The notes under the pieces were generated by a model. That model was not told the DNA's origin and ran no database searches. It saw only the letters and a list, made by a program, of their open reading frames with translations. A stretch of DNA of 64,000 nt from Flavobacteriaceae bacterium GF1 (GTDB taxonomy: Bacteria; Bacteroidota; Bacteroidia; Flavobacteriales; Flavobacteriaceae). Every line of letters starts with the position of its first letter. Within the stretch, counting starts at the first letter, position 1. The stretch lies in NCBI GenBank assembly GCA_009797885.1, contig WNKP01000004.1:62001-126000 (forward strand), read 5' to 3'. Positions 8,997-18,662 of this stretch are shown here, in pieces. The translations under genes and the position numbers were made by a program.

Positions 8997-10082
8997 TTAT
9001 CGGAAATTTTCCAGGATTTGTTCCAATGCTTCGGCCTTTACGTTTTTGGCAATAATCTTACCCGCCCTATCGAGCAATACATTTTGCGGTAGGGAAGACA
9101 CGCTATACAAATCATTGATTTTGTTACCATTATCAAAAACATGTTGAAAATCCTCAATACCATCCTTTGCTATGGCTTTTTCCCATTGGACTTTATCCAC
9201 ATCTTGGGTGATACTCAATACATGGAACCCCAGGTTACGGTATTTTTTCAATACCGCAGCAATTTTTGGATGCTCCACCCTGCACGGCCTGCACCAATGT
9301 GCCCAAAAGTCGATAAGTACCACCTTTCCTTTGAATTGGCTTAAGATAACTTCATGGCCCGTCCTATCAATAACCTTAAAATCGGGTGGTATTTCACCTA
9401 TTTCCGTGCTCCTGGCCTGATTCACCATTTTTCCCAGGGCCCGCGTGGGAACAGTACCGGGCGATTCTTTTTTGAAGGCTTTTAGCCGTTCTTCCACGAA
9501 CACCCGCTCTTTGTTGAAATCGGTGTATTGTAAAGCATAAAAACCTGCTGAATCCGTTCCCATGTTTACAATCAGCTCTCGAAACTCACCCAGAAAATTC
9601 TGAAGGGCCACTGCCCCTTGCTGTTGCAACGCATCAATTCTTTCCTTATCACCCACTTTCATTGCATCATCCATCTGCACTTTTAATTCGCCAAAATGCT
9701 TGGCTTGTAATTCCCCGTTGCGCCTCACAAATTCCTGCATTTTTACAGAATTGGGAGATCCCTCAATAGCTACCGTGTTTTTCACGCGGGAAACAGTGAC
9801 ATTTCCCGCTCTTGGTATGGACAAGTGCACCATCTCTTTTTCATCAAAATTGAGTTCGAATAGATTGTCGCCCAAAAAGGGAATTTGAAAGCTGAAAAGC
9901 CCATCCTCATTCAAGGTTTTTGTTTCCAGGGATGCATACCCAAGAATTTCCGGGCTATACCGTTTAAGCGTTATCTCATTAAAAGTACCGAATCCATGAC
10001 CACTTATCTGTACCAGTTTTTGCGCCAGCATTCCAGACCAACAAAGAAGACCGACTACAATCAAATACACCAATTTTTTCAA
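8997..10082 (-). CDS. TlpA-family thiol-disulfide protein with DUF4369-like N-terminus
   Basis: Exported thioredoxin-fold protein of 361 residues. The signal peptide ends near MLAQ. Residues about 22-115 resemble the DUF4369 domain common in Bacteroidota TlpA/ResA-like proteins, then comes a helical linker. The redoxin domain (about 230-361) has active site WCRPC, with Cys264 and Cys267, and a cis-Pro loop in SLPQNVLLD. It probably reduces or oxidises periplasmic disulfides; the partner is unknown. The same-strand AraC-type regulator gene lies upstream and the BNR protein gene downstream. Confidence 0.92.
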   Translation of the reverse strand: MKKLVYLIVVGLLCWSGMLAQKLVQISGHGFGTFNEITLKRYSPEILGYASLETKTLNEDGLFSFQIPFLGDNLFELNFDEKEMVHLSIPRAGNVTVSRVKNTVAIEGSPNSVKMQEFVRRNGELQAKHFGELKVQMDDAMKVGDKERIDALQQQGAVALQNFLGEFRELIVNMGTDSAGFYALQYTDFNKERVFVEERLKAFKKESPGTVPTRALGKMVNQARSTEIGEIPPDFKVIDRTGHEVILSQFKGKVVLIDFWAHWCRPCRVEHPKIAAVLKKYRNLGFHVLSITQDVDKVQWEKAIAKDGIEDFQHVFDNGNKINDLYSVSSLPQNVLLDRAGKIIAKNVKAEALEQILENFR

Positions 10083-10214
10083 AACACGGGAATTAAAGGT
10101 TTTACAACCTCAAAACACGGTATTTATATCGATCAAGTCGTTCGTATGCATGAATCCGAACGCTTTTTAGCTTCGAAAATCCGTTTGAATTCCAGTAGGG
10201 AGAAAACCGAACGG

Positions 10215-11279
10215 CTATTGAGCCTGTCTTTTTTTGAACTCCGAAGGCGTACATCCGGTTTGCCGTTTAAAAAGTGTATTGAAAGACGACTTGGAGTTAA
10301 ATCCCACAGCATACATGACTTCAAGAATGGTTTCGTTCTTGTCCACCACATTTTTCAAGCGTTCCTTTGCCATTTCAATCCTATAGGCATTTATAAAACT
10401 GACAAAGTTCTGTTGCTCATAATTGTTGATGAGTGAAGATAATTTTCGGGGTGCCATTGCCAGGGTGTCAGCCAATTCAGTAAGTGTAAGTTCCGGATTG
10501 CAAAAGATTTGGCTGTTTTGTACAAACTGCTTTACCCTTTCCAATTCCGAACGTTCCGCTTCGGTCGGGACGGGGTGGGGAGCACTCGTCCTTTCCTTTA
10601 TCAGTAGCGCTTCAGAGTCCGTAATCCCCAAAAAAATCTGTGGTTGTCGCAGCCCTTTATAAAACATCCAATTCACCAAAAACAGAATACTTAGGTGTAT
10701 TATGGAAAAACCGTACCAAAGGTGCATTGACCATAAAAACTGGTCTGCAATGTCCAGAAGCAAAATCGTAATAAAAAATAGAATCGTCCACTGCAACCAT
10801 TTTAAATCGGTTTTGGCGGAAGTCGATTGGGTTTCCCGAACAATCTTTCGATAGCTAACCAATTCTTTTATTGCCATGGCAACGTAAATCACTAGACTGA
10901 CATATAGAAAAACCCCAAAAGTCTGACAGGGATGATATCCAAGAACTACAAAAAAGACCAATACCGCAGCTGGAATGAGATGCAATACATGTTTGAAGCG
11001 AAACCGAAAAGAGCGAAATACCAGCGACCCCGTATAAAGATATAATGCTGGCCCATAAATAAAGCCATAGACGCAATACCCAGCGACCACAAAATCGGAT
11101 TCAATCTGTAAATTCCCAAAAGTAATGGCCACAAACTGTAAACCCAATACCAGCATAAAAAAGGCCAAGTAGTAATTGCTTATTCGCTTGGGGCCCCTGT
11201 CCGATATGAGCACAAAAGCAAACAGTATGCTCTGAAAAAGAATCATTAAGGGGACACTATTGCCAATGGAAATAGTCAT
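10215..11279 (-). CDS. AraC-family regulator with seven-helix membrane sensor
   Basis: A 354-residue protein with about seven hydrophobic helices in residues 5-225 and a C-terminal AraC DNA-binding domain (about 255-354). The DNA-binding part shows LTELADTLAMAPRKLSSLI for the first helix-turn-helix and the family's second-motif signature GFNSKSSFNTLFKRQTGCTP. This architecture is common in Flavobacteriia and suggests sensing of an extracellular or membrane signal. It lies upstream of the TlpA-like gene and is divergent from the large BNR gene at 11434, so either could be its target. No ligand can be inferred. Confidence 0.92.
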   Translation of the reverse strand: MTISIGNSVPLMILFQSILFAFVLISDRGPKRISNYYLAFFMLVLGLQFVAITFGNLQIESDFVVAGYCVYGFIYGPALYLYTGSLVFRSFRFRFKHVLHLIPAAVLVFFVVLGYHPCQTFGVFLYVSLVIYVAMAIKELVSYRKIVRETQSTSAKTDLKWLQWTILFFITILLLDIADQFLWSMHLWYGFSIIHLSILFLVNWMFYKGLRQPQIFLGITDSEALLIKERTSAPHPVPTEAERSELERVKQFVQNSQIFCNPELTLTELADTLAMAPRKLSSLINNYEQQNFVSFINAYRIEMAKERLKNVVDKNETILEVMYAVGFNSKSSFNTLFKRQTGCTPSEFKKRQAQ

Positions 11280-11433
11280 GTTGCTAAATTAAATGTGAAC
11301 CGGGCATGTATAAAAGAGCGGCATTTCTTTGGAAAATGGGTTTATTGAACTGGATACTAAAGATATACCCTATTAAGATATACAACTAAGGGTTTATAAT
11401 GGTTATTTTTAGGATTCCTTAAAACTACACTCT

Positions 11434-14400
11434 ATGAAACCATTTTTACCGTACCTCTTTCTCGTACTATTCCTATTCCCTACAGATGATGCTACCGCCC
11501 AACGCAAAAAAAACAGAAACACAAACACCAAAGGCTATGCTGAGTCTTTGTACAATGCCGTCCAATGGCGTTTGGTCGGGCCATTTAGGGGAGGACGTGC
11601 CGGAACTGTTTCGGGAGTTTTGAACGATCCAAACCTTTATTATATGGGAACCGCTGGTGGCGGTGTCTGGAAAACCACTGATGCGGGCAATACCTGGAGC
11701 TGTATTTCCGACGGTTATTATGGAGGTTCCATTGGTGCCTTGGCGGTGTCGGAATCGGATCCCAATGTAATCTATGTTGGTGAAGGGGAACAAACCCTAA
11801 GGGGAAATGTTTCTTCCGGAAATGGTATTTGGAAAAGCCTGGATGCCGGCGAAACCTGGAAATTTATAGGGCTGGAAGGTTCGGAACATATTTCAAGAAT
11901 CCGGATACACCCTACCAATCCCGATCTTGTATACGTTGCCGCAATCGGTAATCTTTGGAAACCCAATAAGACCCGTGGTGTCTATCGCTCCAAGGATGGC
12001 GGGCAAAGTTGGGAAAAGATACTTTATGAAAGTGATAAGGCCGGAGCCGGGGATTTGATACTGGACCCGAACAATCCAAGAATACTATATGCCGCAACTT
12101 GGCAGATGAAACGAAACGGATATCGAATGGACAGCGGAGGACCCGACAGTAAACTCTACAAAAGTACTGATGGTGGCGATACCTGGACCGATATTTCAAA
12201 ATACAAAGGCTTGCCAAAGGGTCCATGGGGTATTGTGGGTATAGCGGTTTCCCCTTTGGATTCCAATAGGGTCTGGGCAATTATCGAAGCAGAAAATGGC
12301 GGCGTCTTTAGGTCAGATGATGCTGGTAAGAGCTGGAAAAAAATAAATGAAAACAGAGCTTTACGCCAAAGGGCATGGTACTACAGTCGCATCTATGCCG
12401 ATACACAGAACAAGGACAAGGTGTATGTAATGAATGTGAGTTACGGGGTGTCCACCGATGGTGGAAAGACCTTTACCTTAAAGAATGCCCCGCATGGGGA
12501 TCATCACGATCTATGGATCGATCCCAATAACAATAGCAGGATGGTCATTGCCGACGATGGAGGGGCACAGGTTTCGAACGATGGCGGAGAGAATTGGACC
12601 ACCTATTACAATCAACCTACAGCACAGTTTTATCGAGTTACCACGGACAATTCGTTTCCCTACAGGATATACGGGGCACAGCAGGACAACAGTACGGTGC
12701 GTATCGCCCATCGCACTTCCGGTTCGAGTATAACGGAAAGCGATTGGGAGCCTACGGCGGGTGGCGAAAGTGCCCACCTGGCCCCTGACCCAAAGAACAA
12801 TGCTATTGTCTATGGGGGAACGTATAAAGGATATATGATGCGACAAGATCATTCGGTGGATCAAACCCGTTCCATCAATATCTGGCCGGACAACCCTGCA
12901 GGTTCCGGGGCCGAGGTCATGAAATATCGTTTCAACTGGAATTTCCCGGTAAAGTTCAGTATCCATGACCGGAATACATTGTATGCGGGATCCAATTTCT
13001 TACATGTCACTACCAATGAGGGACAATCATGGAAAAGGGTTTCCCCCGATCTTACCCGTGGTTTGCCGGAAACCATAAAATCTTCCGGTGGACCAATTAC
13101 CCAGGACAATACCGGGGCCGAGTTTTATTCCAACCTCTTTGCCATCAATGAGTCCCCTTTGGAGAAAGGTGTTATTTGGGTCGGTAGTGACGACGGCTTG
13201 ATTCACATTTCAAAGGACAACGGCGAAAATTGGGAAAACATCACCCCTCCCGCTGGTATGAGTCCAAAACTCAATATGATCAATTGTATTGACCCAAGTC
13301 CGTTCAAGAAGGGTACTGCCTATGTGGCGGCTACTTCGTACAAATTTGGGGATTATACCCCTTACCTTTATAAGACTTCCGATTATGGCAAAACCTGGAA
13401 GATAATCACCCAGGGAATCAAAAGCAACCATTATACCAGGGCCATACGTGCGGATAAGGTTCGAGAGGGATTGCTCTACGCCGGAACGGAGTGGGGCATG
13501 TACGTTTCATTTGATGACGGCAACAGTTGGTCGCCTTTCCAATTGAACCTTCCTATTACCTCCATTCGGGATCTTCACGTGCGGGACAATGATTTGATTG
13601 CCGCTACCCACGGGCGTAGTTTTTGGATGATCGATGATCTGACTCCACTTCACCAACTTTCAGATGAAATCGCCAATTCGCAGTTCCATCTGTACAAGCC
13701 CGATGAGGCCTATCGCATGCAGCAATCGGGTGGTTGGCGCAAACCGAATACCAAGTTGGTCGGCAAAAACCATCCCAATGGAGCCATCATTAATTATTAC
13801 ATAAAGAACATCCAGGAAACCGATACGGTAACCATCGAGATTTCGGAAATGGATGGCACTTTGATCCAACGCTTTTCAAATGTGGCCAAGAAGGATAAAT
13901 TGAACCCGGAAGCGGATAAACTTTTGGAAGTTAAATCGGGAGGAAACAGATTGATTTGGAATATGCGGTACCCAGGTTACAAAACCTTTAAGGGCATGGT
14001 GTTTTATTCATCACCAAATTCCGGGCCCAAAGCGGTGCCTGGCGACTACAGGATAAGATTGGGGTATAATGGACAAACTTCGGAACAGGTCCTTACCATT
14101 GTCAAAGACCCCCGAATGCCCAATACCCCTGGCGATTATCAAAAACAATTCGATTTCTTGATCGAAGTTCGGGACCAGGTCAGCCGGGCCAATACCGCAA
14201 TTGTTGATATTAGGACCGTAAAGAAGGACCTGGACTACCTAAAGGGAAAAGAAGACATGAAAAAGGGTTTAAAAAATACGATTGCGGACTTTGAAGCGAA
14301 ATTGGACGTTATCGAAAACAATATCCATATGACCAAGAACCAGAGTCGACAAGACCCCTTGAATTATGGGATTCGAATTAATAACCGTCTGGCATTTTTA

Positions 14401-14583
14401 ATGACGGACTCCCAACGCGGGGATTATCCGCCAACAGATCAGGCAATGGAATTCTTTGTGGAGGTTACCAAGGAATTGGATCGTGAGATTTCCGCTTTAA
14501 ATGGATTGATGGATGAGTACATTTCAAAAATCAACAAACAGATAGCGGAAAACAAAATGGAAATGATCTCTTTGAAGAAGTAA
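11434..14583 (+). CDS. Giant secreted BNR/VPS10-type beta-propeller protein, paralogue of the gene at 5697-8804
   Basis: 1049-residue exported protein, signal peptide ending near ATAQ. The propeller region begins WRLVGPFRGGRAG and holds many Asp-box motifs (TTDAGNTW, SLDAGETW, SKDGGQSW, STDGGDTW). The order of conserved blocks matches its paralogue, including HGDHHDLWIDP, QQDNSTVR, VIWVGSDDG and THGRSFWMIDD. The last 150 residues are helical and charged. The phosphatase-like gene follows after 6 bases. Function unknown; a role in binding or processing extracellular polymer is a guess, and no enzyme activity is visible. Confidence 0.88.
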   Translation: MKPFLPYLFLVLFLFPTDDATAQRKKNRNTNTKGYAESLYNAVQWRLVGPFRGGRAGTVSGVLNDPNLYYMGTAGGGVWKTTDAGNTWSCISDGYYGGSIGALAVSESDPNVIYVGEGEQTLRGNVSSGNGIWKSLDAGETWKFIGLEGSEHISRIRIHPTNPDLVYVAAIGNLWKPNKTRGVYRSKDGGQSWEKILYESDKAGAGDLILDPNNPRILYAATWQMKRNGYRMDSGGPDSKLYKSTDGGDTWTDISKYKGLPKGPWGIVGIAVSPLDSNRVWAIIEAENGGVFRSDDAGKSWKKINENRALRQRAWYYSRIYADTQNKDKVYVMNVSYGVSTDGGKTFTLKNAPHGDHHDLWIDPNNNSRMVIADDGGAQVSNDGGENWTTYYNQPTAQFYRVTTDNSFPYRIYGAQQDNSTVRIAHRTSGSSITESDWEPTAGGESAHLAPDPKNNAIVYGGTYKGYMMRQDHSVDQTRSINIWPDNPAGSGAEVMKYRFNWNFPVKFSIHDRNTLYAGSNFLHVTTNEGQSWKRVSPDLTRGLPETIKSSGGPITQDNTGAEFYSNLFAINESPLEKGVIWVGSDDGLIHISKDNGENWENITPPAGMSPKLNMINCIDPSPFKKGTAYVAATSYKFGDYTPYLYKTSDYGKTWKIITQGIKSNHYTRAIRADKVREGLLYAGTEWGMYVSFDDGNSWSPFQLNLPITSIRDLHVRDNDLIAATHGRSFWMIDDLTPLHQLSDEIANSQFHLYKPDEAYRMQQSGGWRKPNTKLVGKNHPNGAIINYYIKNIQETDTVTIEISEMDGTLIQRFSNVAKKDKLNPEADKLLEVKSGGNRLIWNMRYPGYKTFKGMVFYSSPNSGPKAVPGDYRIRLGYNGQTSEQVLTIVKDPRMPNTPGDYQKQFDFLIEVRDQVSRANTAIVDIRTVKKDLDYLKGKEDMKKGLKNTIADFEAKLDVIENNIHMTKNQSRQDPLNYGIRINNRLAFLMTDSQRGDYPPTDQAMEFFVEVTKELDREISALNGLMDEYISKINKQIAENKMEMISLKK

Positions 14584-14589
14584 AAAAGT

Positions 14590-15144
14590 ATGGAAAAGTA
14601 TCTTTACTTAGGTTGCTTGCTTTTGTTTTCCCTAGGATATCCATTTTATGGGATATCCCAAAATGTTGAACTTGAAAAAGTCCCATCCAATCGATTTAAG
14701 CGATTGTACCGACTAAATGATTCCGTTTACAGATCGGAACAACCCAGTCGAAAAGGTTTCAGGGAGCTGGAAGCGGCAGGAATAAAGACTTCAATAACGT
14801 TTCGGCGAAATAAGGATGATGTAAAAAAAGCCAGGGGAACAGCACTGGAATTGATTCATATCCCTTTGAAAACTTCCGAACTTAATGAAGGTGATCTGAT
14901 AAAAGCCCTACAAGCCATACAAGATGCCCAAAAACCGGTTTTGGTACATTGTTGGCATGGCTCCGATAGAACAGGGGCCATAATGGCAGCGTATCGTGTG
15001 GTTTTTGAAAATTGGTCTAAAGAAGATGCCATTGCTGAATTACTTAGACCTGAACTTGGCTATCACAAGAACTGGTACCCCAATGTCATTGATTTGATAT
15101 CAAACCTGGATACGAATAAAATAAAGAAGGAATTAGGGTTATGA
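14590..15144 (+). CDS. Exported dual-specificity/tyrosine phosphatase-like protein
   Basis: A 184-residue protein with an N-terminal signal peptide (to about residue 24) and the cysteine-phosphatase loop HCWHGSDRT at 120-128: His120, Cys121, Arg127. A plausible general-acid region and the N-terminal VYRSEQPS motif are typical of the bacterial DSP-like family (compare plant and fungal Siw14-like enzymes). Being exported, it may act on phosphorylated metabolites such as inositol phosphates rather than proteins; that is inference. It follows the BNR gene by 6 bases and probably shares its transcript. Confidence 0.87.
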   Translation: MEKYLYLGCLLLFSLGYPFYGISQNVELEKVPSNRFKRLYRLNDSVYRSEQPSRKGFRELEAAGIKTSITFRRNKDDVKKARGTALELIHIPLKTSELNEGDLIKALQAIQDAQKPVLVHCWHGSDRTGAIMAAYRVVFENWSKEDAIAELLRPELGYHKNWYPNVIDLISNLDTNKIKKELGL

Positions 15145-15264
15145 CACAACTCCAATTTCAATTTTGATCAACGTAATGCTATCGGCAGACTCATTCCCCA
15201 GTAGTATGTAGGACCACGATAAGCTATATCCGAATTTTGTACTTTAGAAAACTAATAAAACATT

Positions 15265-16962
15265 ATGAAAAATTTTTTCCGTTGCATTTTCTTCCTCTTT
15301 TTAATCATCCAATTTTCAACGGCCCAAGACCGAATCACGGGTGAACCCTTTGCGACCCGCTCCGAAGTATTGGGTCAAAACGGAATGGTGGCCACCAGCC
15401 ATCCCCTGGCAACCCAAATTGGGCTTGATATCCTCAAAAGTGGTGGTAATGCCATCGATGCCGCGATTGCCGCAAATGCTGCCTTAGGACTTATGGAACC
15501 AACGGGATGTGGTATTGGAGGCGATCTTTTTGCCATTGTTTGGGACGGAAAGACCAAAAAACTGTATGGCCTCAATGCGAGTGGACGTTCTCCCCAAAAG
15601 TTGACCTTGGAATACTTTGAAAAAGAAGGGATGGAGAAAATCCCGTCCCACGGGCCATTGCCCGTTAGTGTGCCCGGTGCTGTGGATGGATGGTTTGAAC
15701 TTCACCAAAAATTTGGGTCCAGGCCTATGACCGAAATCCTGGCCCCGGCCATTGATTATGCCGAAAAGGGCTTTCCCTTGACCGAACTCATTGCCTGGTA
15801 CATGCAGCGTACCGTACCCTTTTTTGAATCCAAGGGTTTTCCCAATATTGAGGATACCTACAAATCACAAAATGGAGGAAAACTCCCCAATGAGGGGGAA
15901 GTTTATAAAAACCCATATTTGGCCAATACCTATCGGAAAATTGCAAAGGGTGGACGCGACGCTTTTTACAAGGGCGATATTGCCAAAACCATTGGTAAGT
16001 TTATCAAGGAACAAGGGGGCTTTCTTTCGGCCAAGGACCTGGCTGCTCATAAATCGGAATGGGTAGAACCGGTATCCATCAATTATAGGGGTTATGATGT
16101 TTGGGAACTTCCTCCCAATGGCCAGGGTATTGCTGCGCTCCAAATGTTGCAACTATTGGAGGGCTACGACTTTTCGGCTATTGAATTTGGAAGTACGGAA
16201 CACCTTCACCTCTTTACCGAGGCCAAGAAATTGGCTTTTGAGGATCGCGCAAAATATTATGCCGATATGGATTTTTATGATGTCCCCGTTGCGCAATTGC
16301 TTTCGGACGATTATGCCGAAAACAGAAGAAAAGAAATCGGCGCCCGTGCCGGGAAATACGCCGCAGGGGAAATCTCCGCAGGAGAGACGATCTACATGAC
16401 GGTAGCGGACAAGGAGGGTACCATGATATCCTTGATACAGAGCAATTATAGAGGTATGGGCTCCGGTATGGCACCACCAAAATTGGGCTTTATGCTTCAA
16501 GATCGTGGTGAACTGTTCAGTTTAAAACGGGGACAGGCCAATACCTATGAGCCTGCTAAGCGACCTTTTCACACCATTATTCCCGCCTTTATCACAAAAG
16601 ATGGCAAACCCTATGTCAGTTTTGGGGTCATGGGCGGTGACTTTCAACCCATGGGCCATACGCAAATTGTAATGAACCTCATCGATTTTGGCATGAACCT
16701 CCAAGAAGCGGGTGATGCGCCACGTTGGGACCATACGGGAGGGGCCAGCCCCATGGGAAGGACTACGGAAAATACGGGATTAATACGAACCGAATCGGGT
16801 ATCCCCTACACTACTATTCGTGGTCTAATGGATAAGGGCCATAAAATTGGCACCGCCCGAGGCATCTACGGTGGCTACCAGGCCATTTTGTGGGATGATG
16901 AAAACAAGGTCTATCATGGCGCTTCCGAAAGTCGTAAGGACGGGCAAGCGGCCGGGTATTAG
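15265..16962 (+). CDS. ggt: Gamma-glutamyltransferase
   Basis: Periplasmic N-terminal nucleophile hydrolase that cleaves gamma-glutamyl bonds such as that in glutathione. Signal peptide ends near FSTAQ. The N-terminal GGNAIDAAIAA motif and the PTGCGIGGD motif are typical. The processing and catalytic Thr is Thr375 in GETIYM, as in the YwrD-like subgroup that reads G(D/E)T(V/I)Y instead of the TTH of E. coli. The length of 565 residues is normal. It is followed by a bidirectional terminator. Confidence 0.93.
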   Translation: MKNFFRCIFFLFLIIQFSTAQDRITGEPFATRSEVLGQNGMVATSHPLATQIGLDILKSGGNAIDAAIAANAALGLMEPTGCGIGGDLFAIVWDGKTKKLYGLNASGRSPQKLTLEYFEKEGMEKIPSHGPLPVSVPGAVDGWFELHQKFGSRPMTEILAPAIDYAEKGFPLTELIAWYMQRTVPFFESKGFPNIEDTYKSQNGGKLPNEGEVYKNPYLANTYRKIAKGGRDAFYKGDIAKTIGKFIKEQGGFLSAKDLAAHKSEWVEPVSINYRGYDVWELPPNGQGIAALQMLQLLEGYDFSAIEFGSTEHLHLFTEAKKLAFEDRAKYYADMDFYDVPVAQLLSDDYAENRRKEIGARAGKYAAGEISAGETIYMTVADKEGTMISLIQSNYRGMGSGMAPPKLGFMLQDRGELFSLKRGQANTYEPAKRPFHTIIPAFITKDGKPYVSFGVMGGDFQPMGHTQIVMNLIDFGMNLQEAGDAPRWDHTGGASPMGRTTENTGLIRTESGIPYTTIRGLMDKGHKIGTARGIYGGYQAILWDDENKVYHGASESRKDGQAAGY

Positions 16963-16985
16963 AAAATAATTCCACTATAGTTTGA

Positions 16986-17011
16986 AAAGTGACCGCAATA
17001 GCGGTCACTTT
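16986..17011. terminator. Bidirectional hairpin terminator
   Basis: An 11-bp perfect stem (16986-16996 with 17001-17011) around the loop AATA, AT-rich at the base with A-rich left and T-rich right edges. It sits between the convergent ggt and FG-GAP genes and should end transcription in both directions. Confidence 0.8.
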
Positions 17012-17021
17012 GTTATGTAAT

Positions 17022-18233
17022 TTATTGCTTAAGTCCGAAGAGCAGAAAGTCCTGCGAGCCCCGATTGCTTAGAAAAAGGTCTTTGATACCATCGCCGTTC
17101 AAATCCTCAAAATCGATATCGAAACCTCTTCCACCCATACCTTCGGGAATAAATGTATCGATGGCTTCAGCGAACTTCCCTGTCCCGTCATTGAGATAAA
17201 CACTAAAGGGCGTAAGACCGCCAAACTTTGGGCCATTGGTATTTCCCGTCATAATATCCATATCCCCATCGCGGTCGATATCCAAAAAAGCGATTCCAAA
17301 ACAACGATTGTCATCCTTGGGCAAATGGGTGCTGGTGATATCGGAAAAGAAACCATTTCCATCATTTAAAAGCAATCTGTTCTGACGGTCAGCATCCGCT
17401 ACAAAGGCCTGAACATTACCGTATAAAATGTCCAGGTCACCATCCCCATCGATATCGGCCACGTCCACTTCCCTAGTTTCCTCTGGGGCGGTTCGGTATG
17501 GTAATCTGGCTGAAGATTCATCCTTAAAAAACCCATTTCCATCATTGATCAGTATGCGATTGGCATCTTCGTTGCCAACCAATACGTCCTCATCCCCATC
17601 ATTATCAATATCCCCCAAGGTCAGGTCTTGTGTCACATCCATAAATTGGCCAAACCGTGCAATGGTCCCATCTTCGAAATACCCTTTACCATTGTTGATC
17701 AATAGGTTGTTTTGACCATTGTTTCCAATCATGACATCCGGCGCACCATCATTATTGACATCCACGACAACCACCGAATTGGAAGTGCCCGAAACAGGAA
17801 TCCTGCTCCCCCCATCCTTAAAAGTGCCATCTCCATTGTTCAGATACAATTCGTTGGTTTTGTCATCTTCGCTAACGACTATGATATCAAGGTCGCCATC
17901 CAGATCAAAGTCGGCAATCCCAATATCCTCGCTATCATGATCAACCTGGGGTATCCGAGAGCTGCTTTCATTGGTGAATTTTCCTTTTCCATCGTTAATC
18001 AACAGAATATTGGGTTTATGCTCGTTCGCAATTAAAATGTCCAGGTCTCCATCCTGGTCCAAATCGGCAATTCCAGCATCCATGGATAGTTGCTGCAGGT
18101 CTTTATAGGGCAAACAGATTGTGGTGACATCTTTATAGAAGGCAGTGGTACGACTACTGTCACTTCCCGTTTTTTGACCGTTACCGAAGTAAAAAATGCC
18201 AACGGTCAGGCAAAGTATGGCTATCTTTTTCAT
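17022..18233 (-). CDS. Secreted FG-GAP/VCBS-repeat protein
   Basis: A 403-residue exported protein (signal peptide to about residue 20) made almost wholly of repeats of about 45-60 residues with the calcium-binding pattern DxDxDGDxD (for example DLDQDGDLD, DFDLDGDLD, DIDNDGDED and DIDGDGDLD). This predicts an integrin-alpha-like beta-propeller. No other domain or sorting tag is seen; the C-terminus ends FLLFGLKQ. Function unknown. It is convergent with ggt. Confidence 0.87.
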   Translation of the reverse strand: MKKIAILCLTVGIFYFGNGQKTGSDSSRTTAFYKDVTTICLPYKDLQQLSMDAGIADLDQDGDLDILIANEHKPNILLINDGKGKFTNESSSRIPQVDHDSEDIGIADFDLDGDLDIIVVSEDDKTNELYLNNGDGTFKDGGSRIPVSGTSNSVVVVDVNNDGAPDVMIGNNGQNNLLINNGKGYFEDGTIARFGQFMDVTQDLTLGDIDNDGDEDVLVGNEDANRILINDGNGFFKDESSARLPYRTAPEETREVDVADIDGDGDLDILYGNVQAFVADADRQNRLLLNDGNGFFSDITSTHLPKDDNRCFGIAFLDIDRDGDMDIMTGNTNGPKFGGLTPFSVYLNDGTGKFAEAIDTFIPEGMGGRGFDIDFEDLNGDGIKDLFLSNRGSQDFLLFGLKQ

Positions 18234-18379
18234 TTTTTCATCCTAAATATGCCATGCTAATTTAAAGTATTTAAAGACGGGTCTAAGCACAATAAAAAGT
18301 AATGAAAGAAAAAGGATAGGTCTTACAACGTGATGGAGCTGCCTTGGAATCTTCCCCAACCGATGGGACATCTGCAAAG

Positions 18380-18402
18380 TAAATGCAACTATGTTGCATT
18401 TA
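18380..18402. promoter_or_regulatory. Zur-like palindromic operator, copy 1
   Basis: Perfect 10-bp arms TAAATGCAAC and GTTGCATTTA around the spacer TAT. The site matches the palindrome at 31138-31160 in 18 of 23 positions. Its outer AAATG and CATTT, 11 bases apart, coincide with those of the 23-bp gamma-proteobacterial Zur consensus as I remember it. The right arm holds the TTG of a predicted -33 element. A CobW/COG0523 remnant, a classic Zur target, begins 92 bases downstream. Recognition by the Fur-family protein at 27862 is inferred. Confidence 0.65.
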
Positions 18403-18422
18403 TCAACGCTTTCTTATATTTT
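18394..18422 (+). promoter_or_regulatory. Predicted promoter overlapping operator copy 1
   Basis: TTG at 18394-18396 inside the operator, an 18-bp spacer, and TATATTTT at 18415-18422 (7 of 8 to the Bacteroidota TAnnTTTG). The same geometry occurs at the second operator. It would drive the CobW remnant and the following DinB and carbonic anhydrase-like genes. Confidence 0.45.
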
Positions 18423-18493
18423 TACTATTCAACTATTGGATTGCTTTTGTTACACAAGTCCTTTGCCGTAAATATTTCGTACTCGACTGAAAA

Positions 18494-18649
18494 ATGATAA
18501 AAAACAACAAATTGCCGGTAATCATTCTTAGCGGATTGCTAGGGGCGAGAAAAACCACGCTCCTTAACCATGTCCCTGACAACAAAGAGGGTATGATGAT
18601 CAATGGCCCGTGGAACGTGTATATGTTCTGGAATAAACGAAGGTATTAG
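18494..18649 (+). pseudogene. Truncated remnant of a CobW/COG0523 zinc-chaperone GTPase
   Basis: The 51-codon frame starts like COG0523 metallochaperones: KLPVIILSG followed by LLGARKTTLLNH, where intact proteins read G(F/L)[11 protein letters not shown]. The Walker A glycine before Lys is replaced by Arg, and similarity ends after about 35 residues (DNKEGMMI). The remaining 300 or more residues of the family (CxCC motif, NKxD, C-terminal domain) are absent and the frame ends in TAG. It is therefore a relic, not a working GTPase. It still sits 92 bp behind a Zur-like palindrome, and the DinB gene starts 13 bp after its stop. Confidence 0.72.
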
Positions 18650-18662
18650 TGTTTAAATCCAT

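Noticed and set aside
15281-15296. Third Zur-like site (GTTGCATTTT) at the ggt start
   Set aside because: Only one half-site is present, inside the coding sequence.
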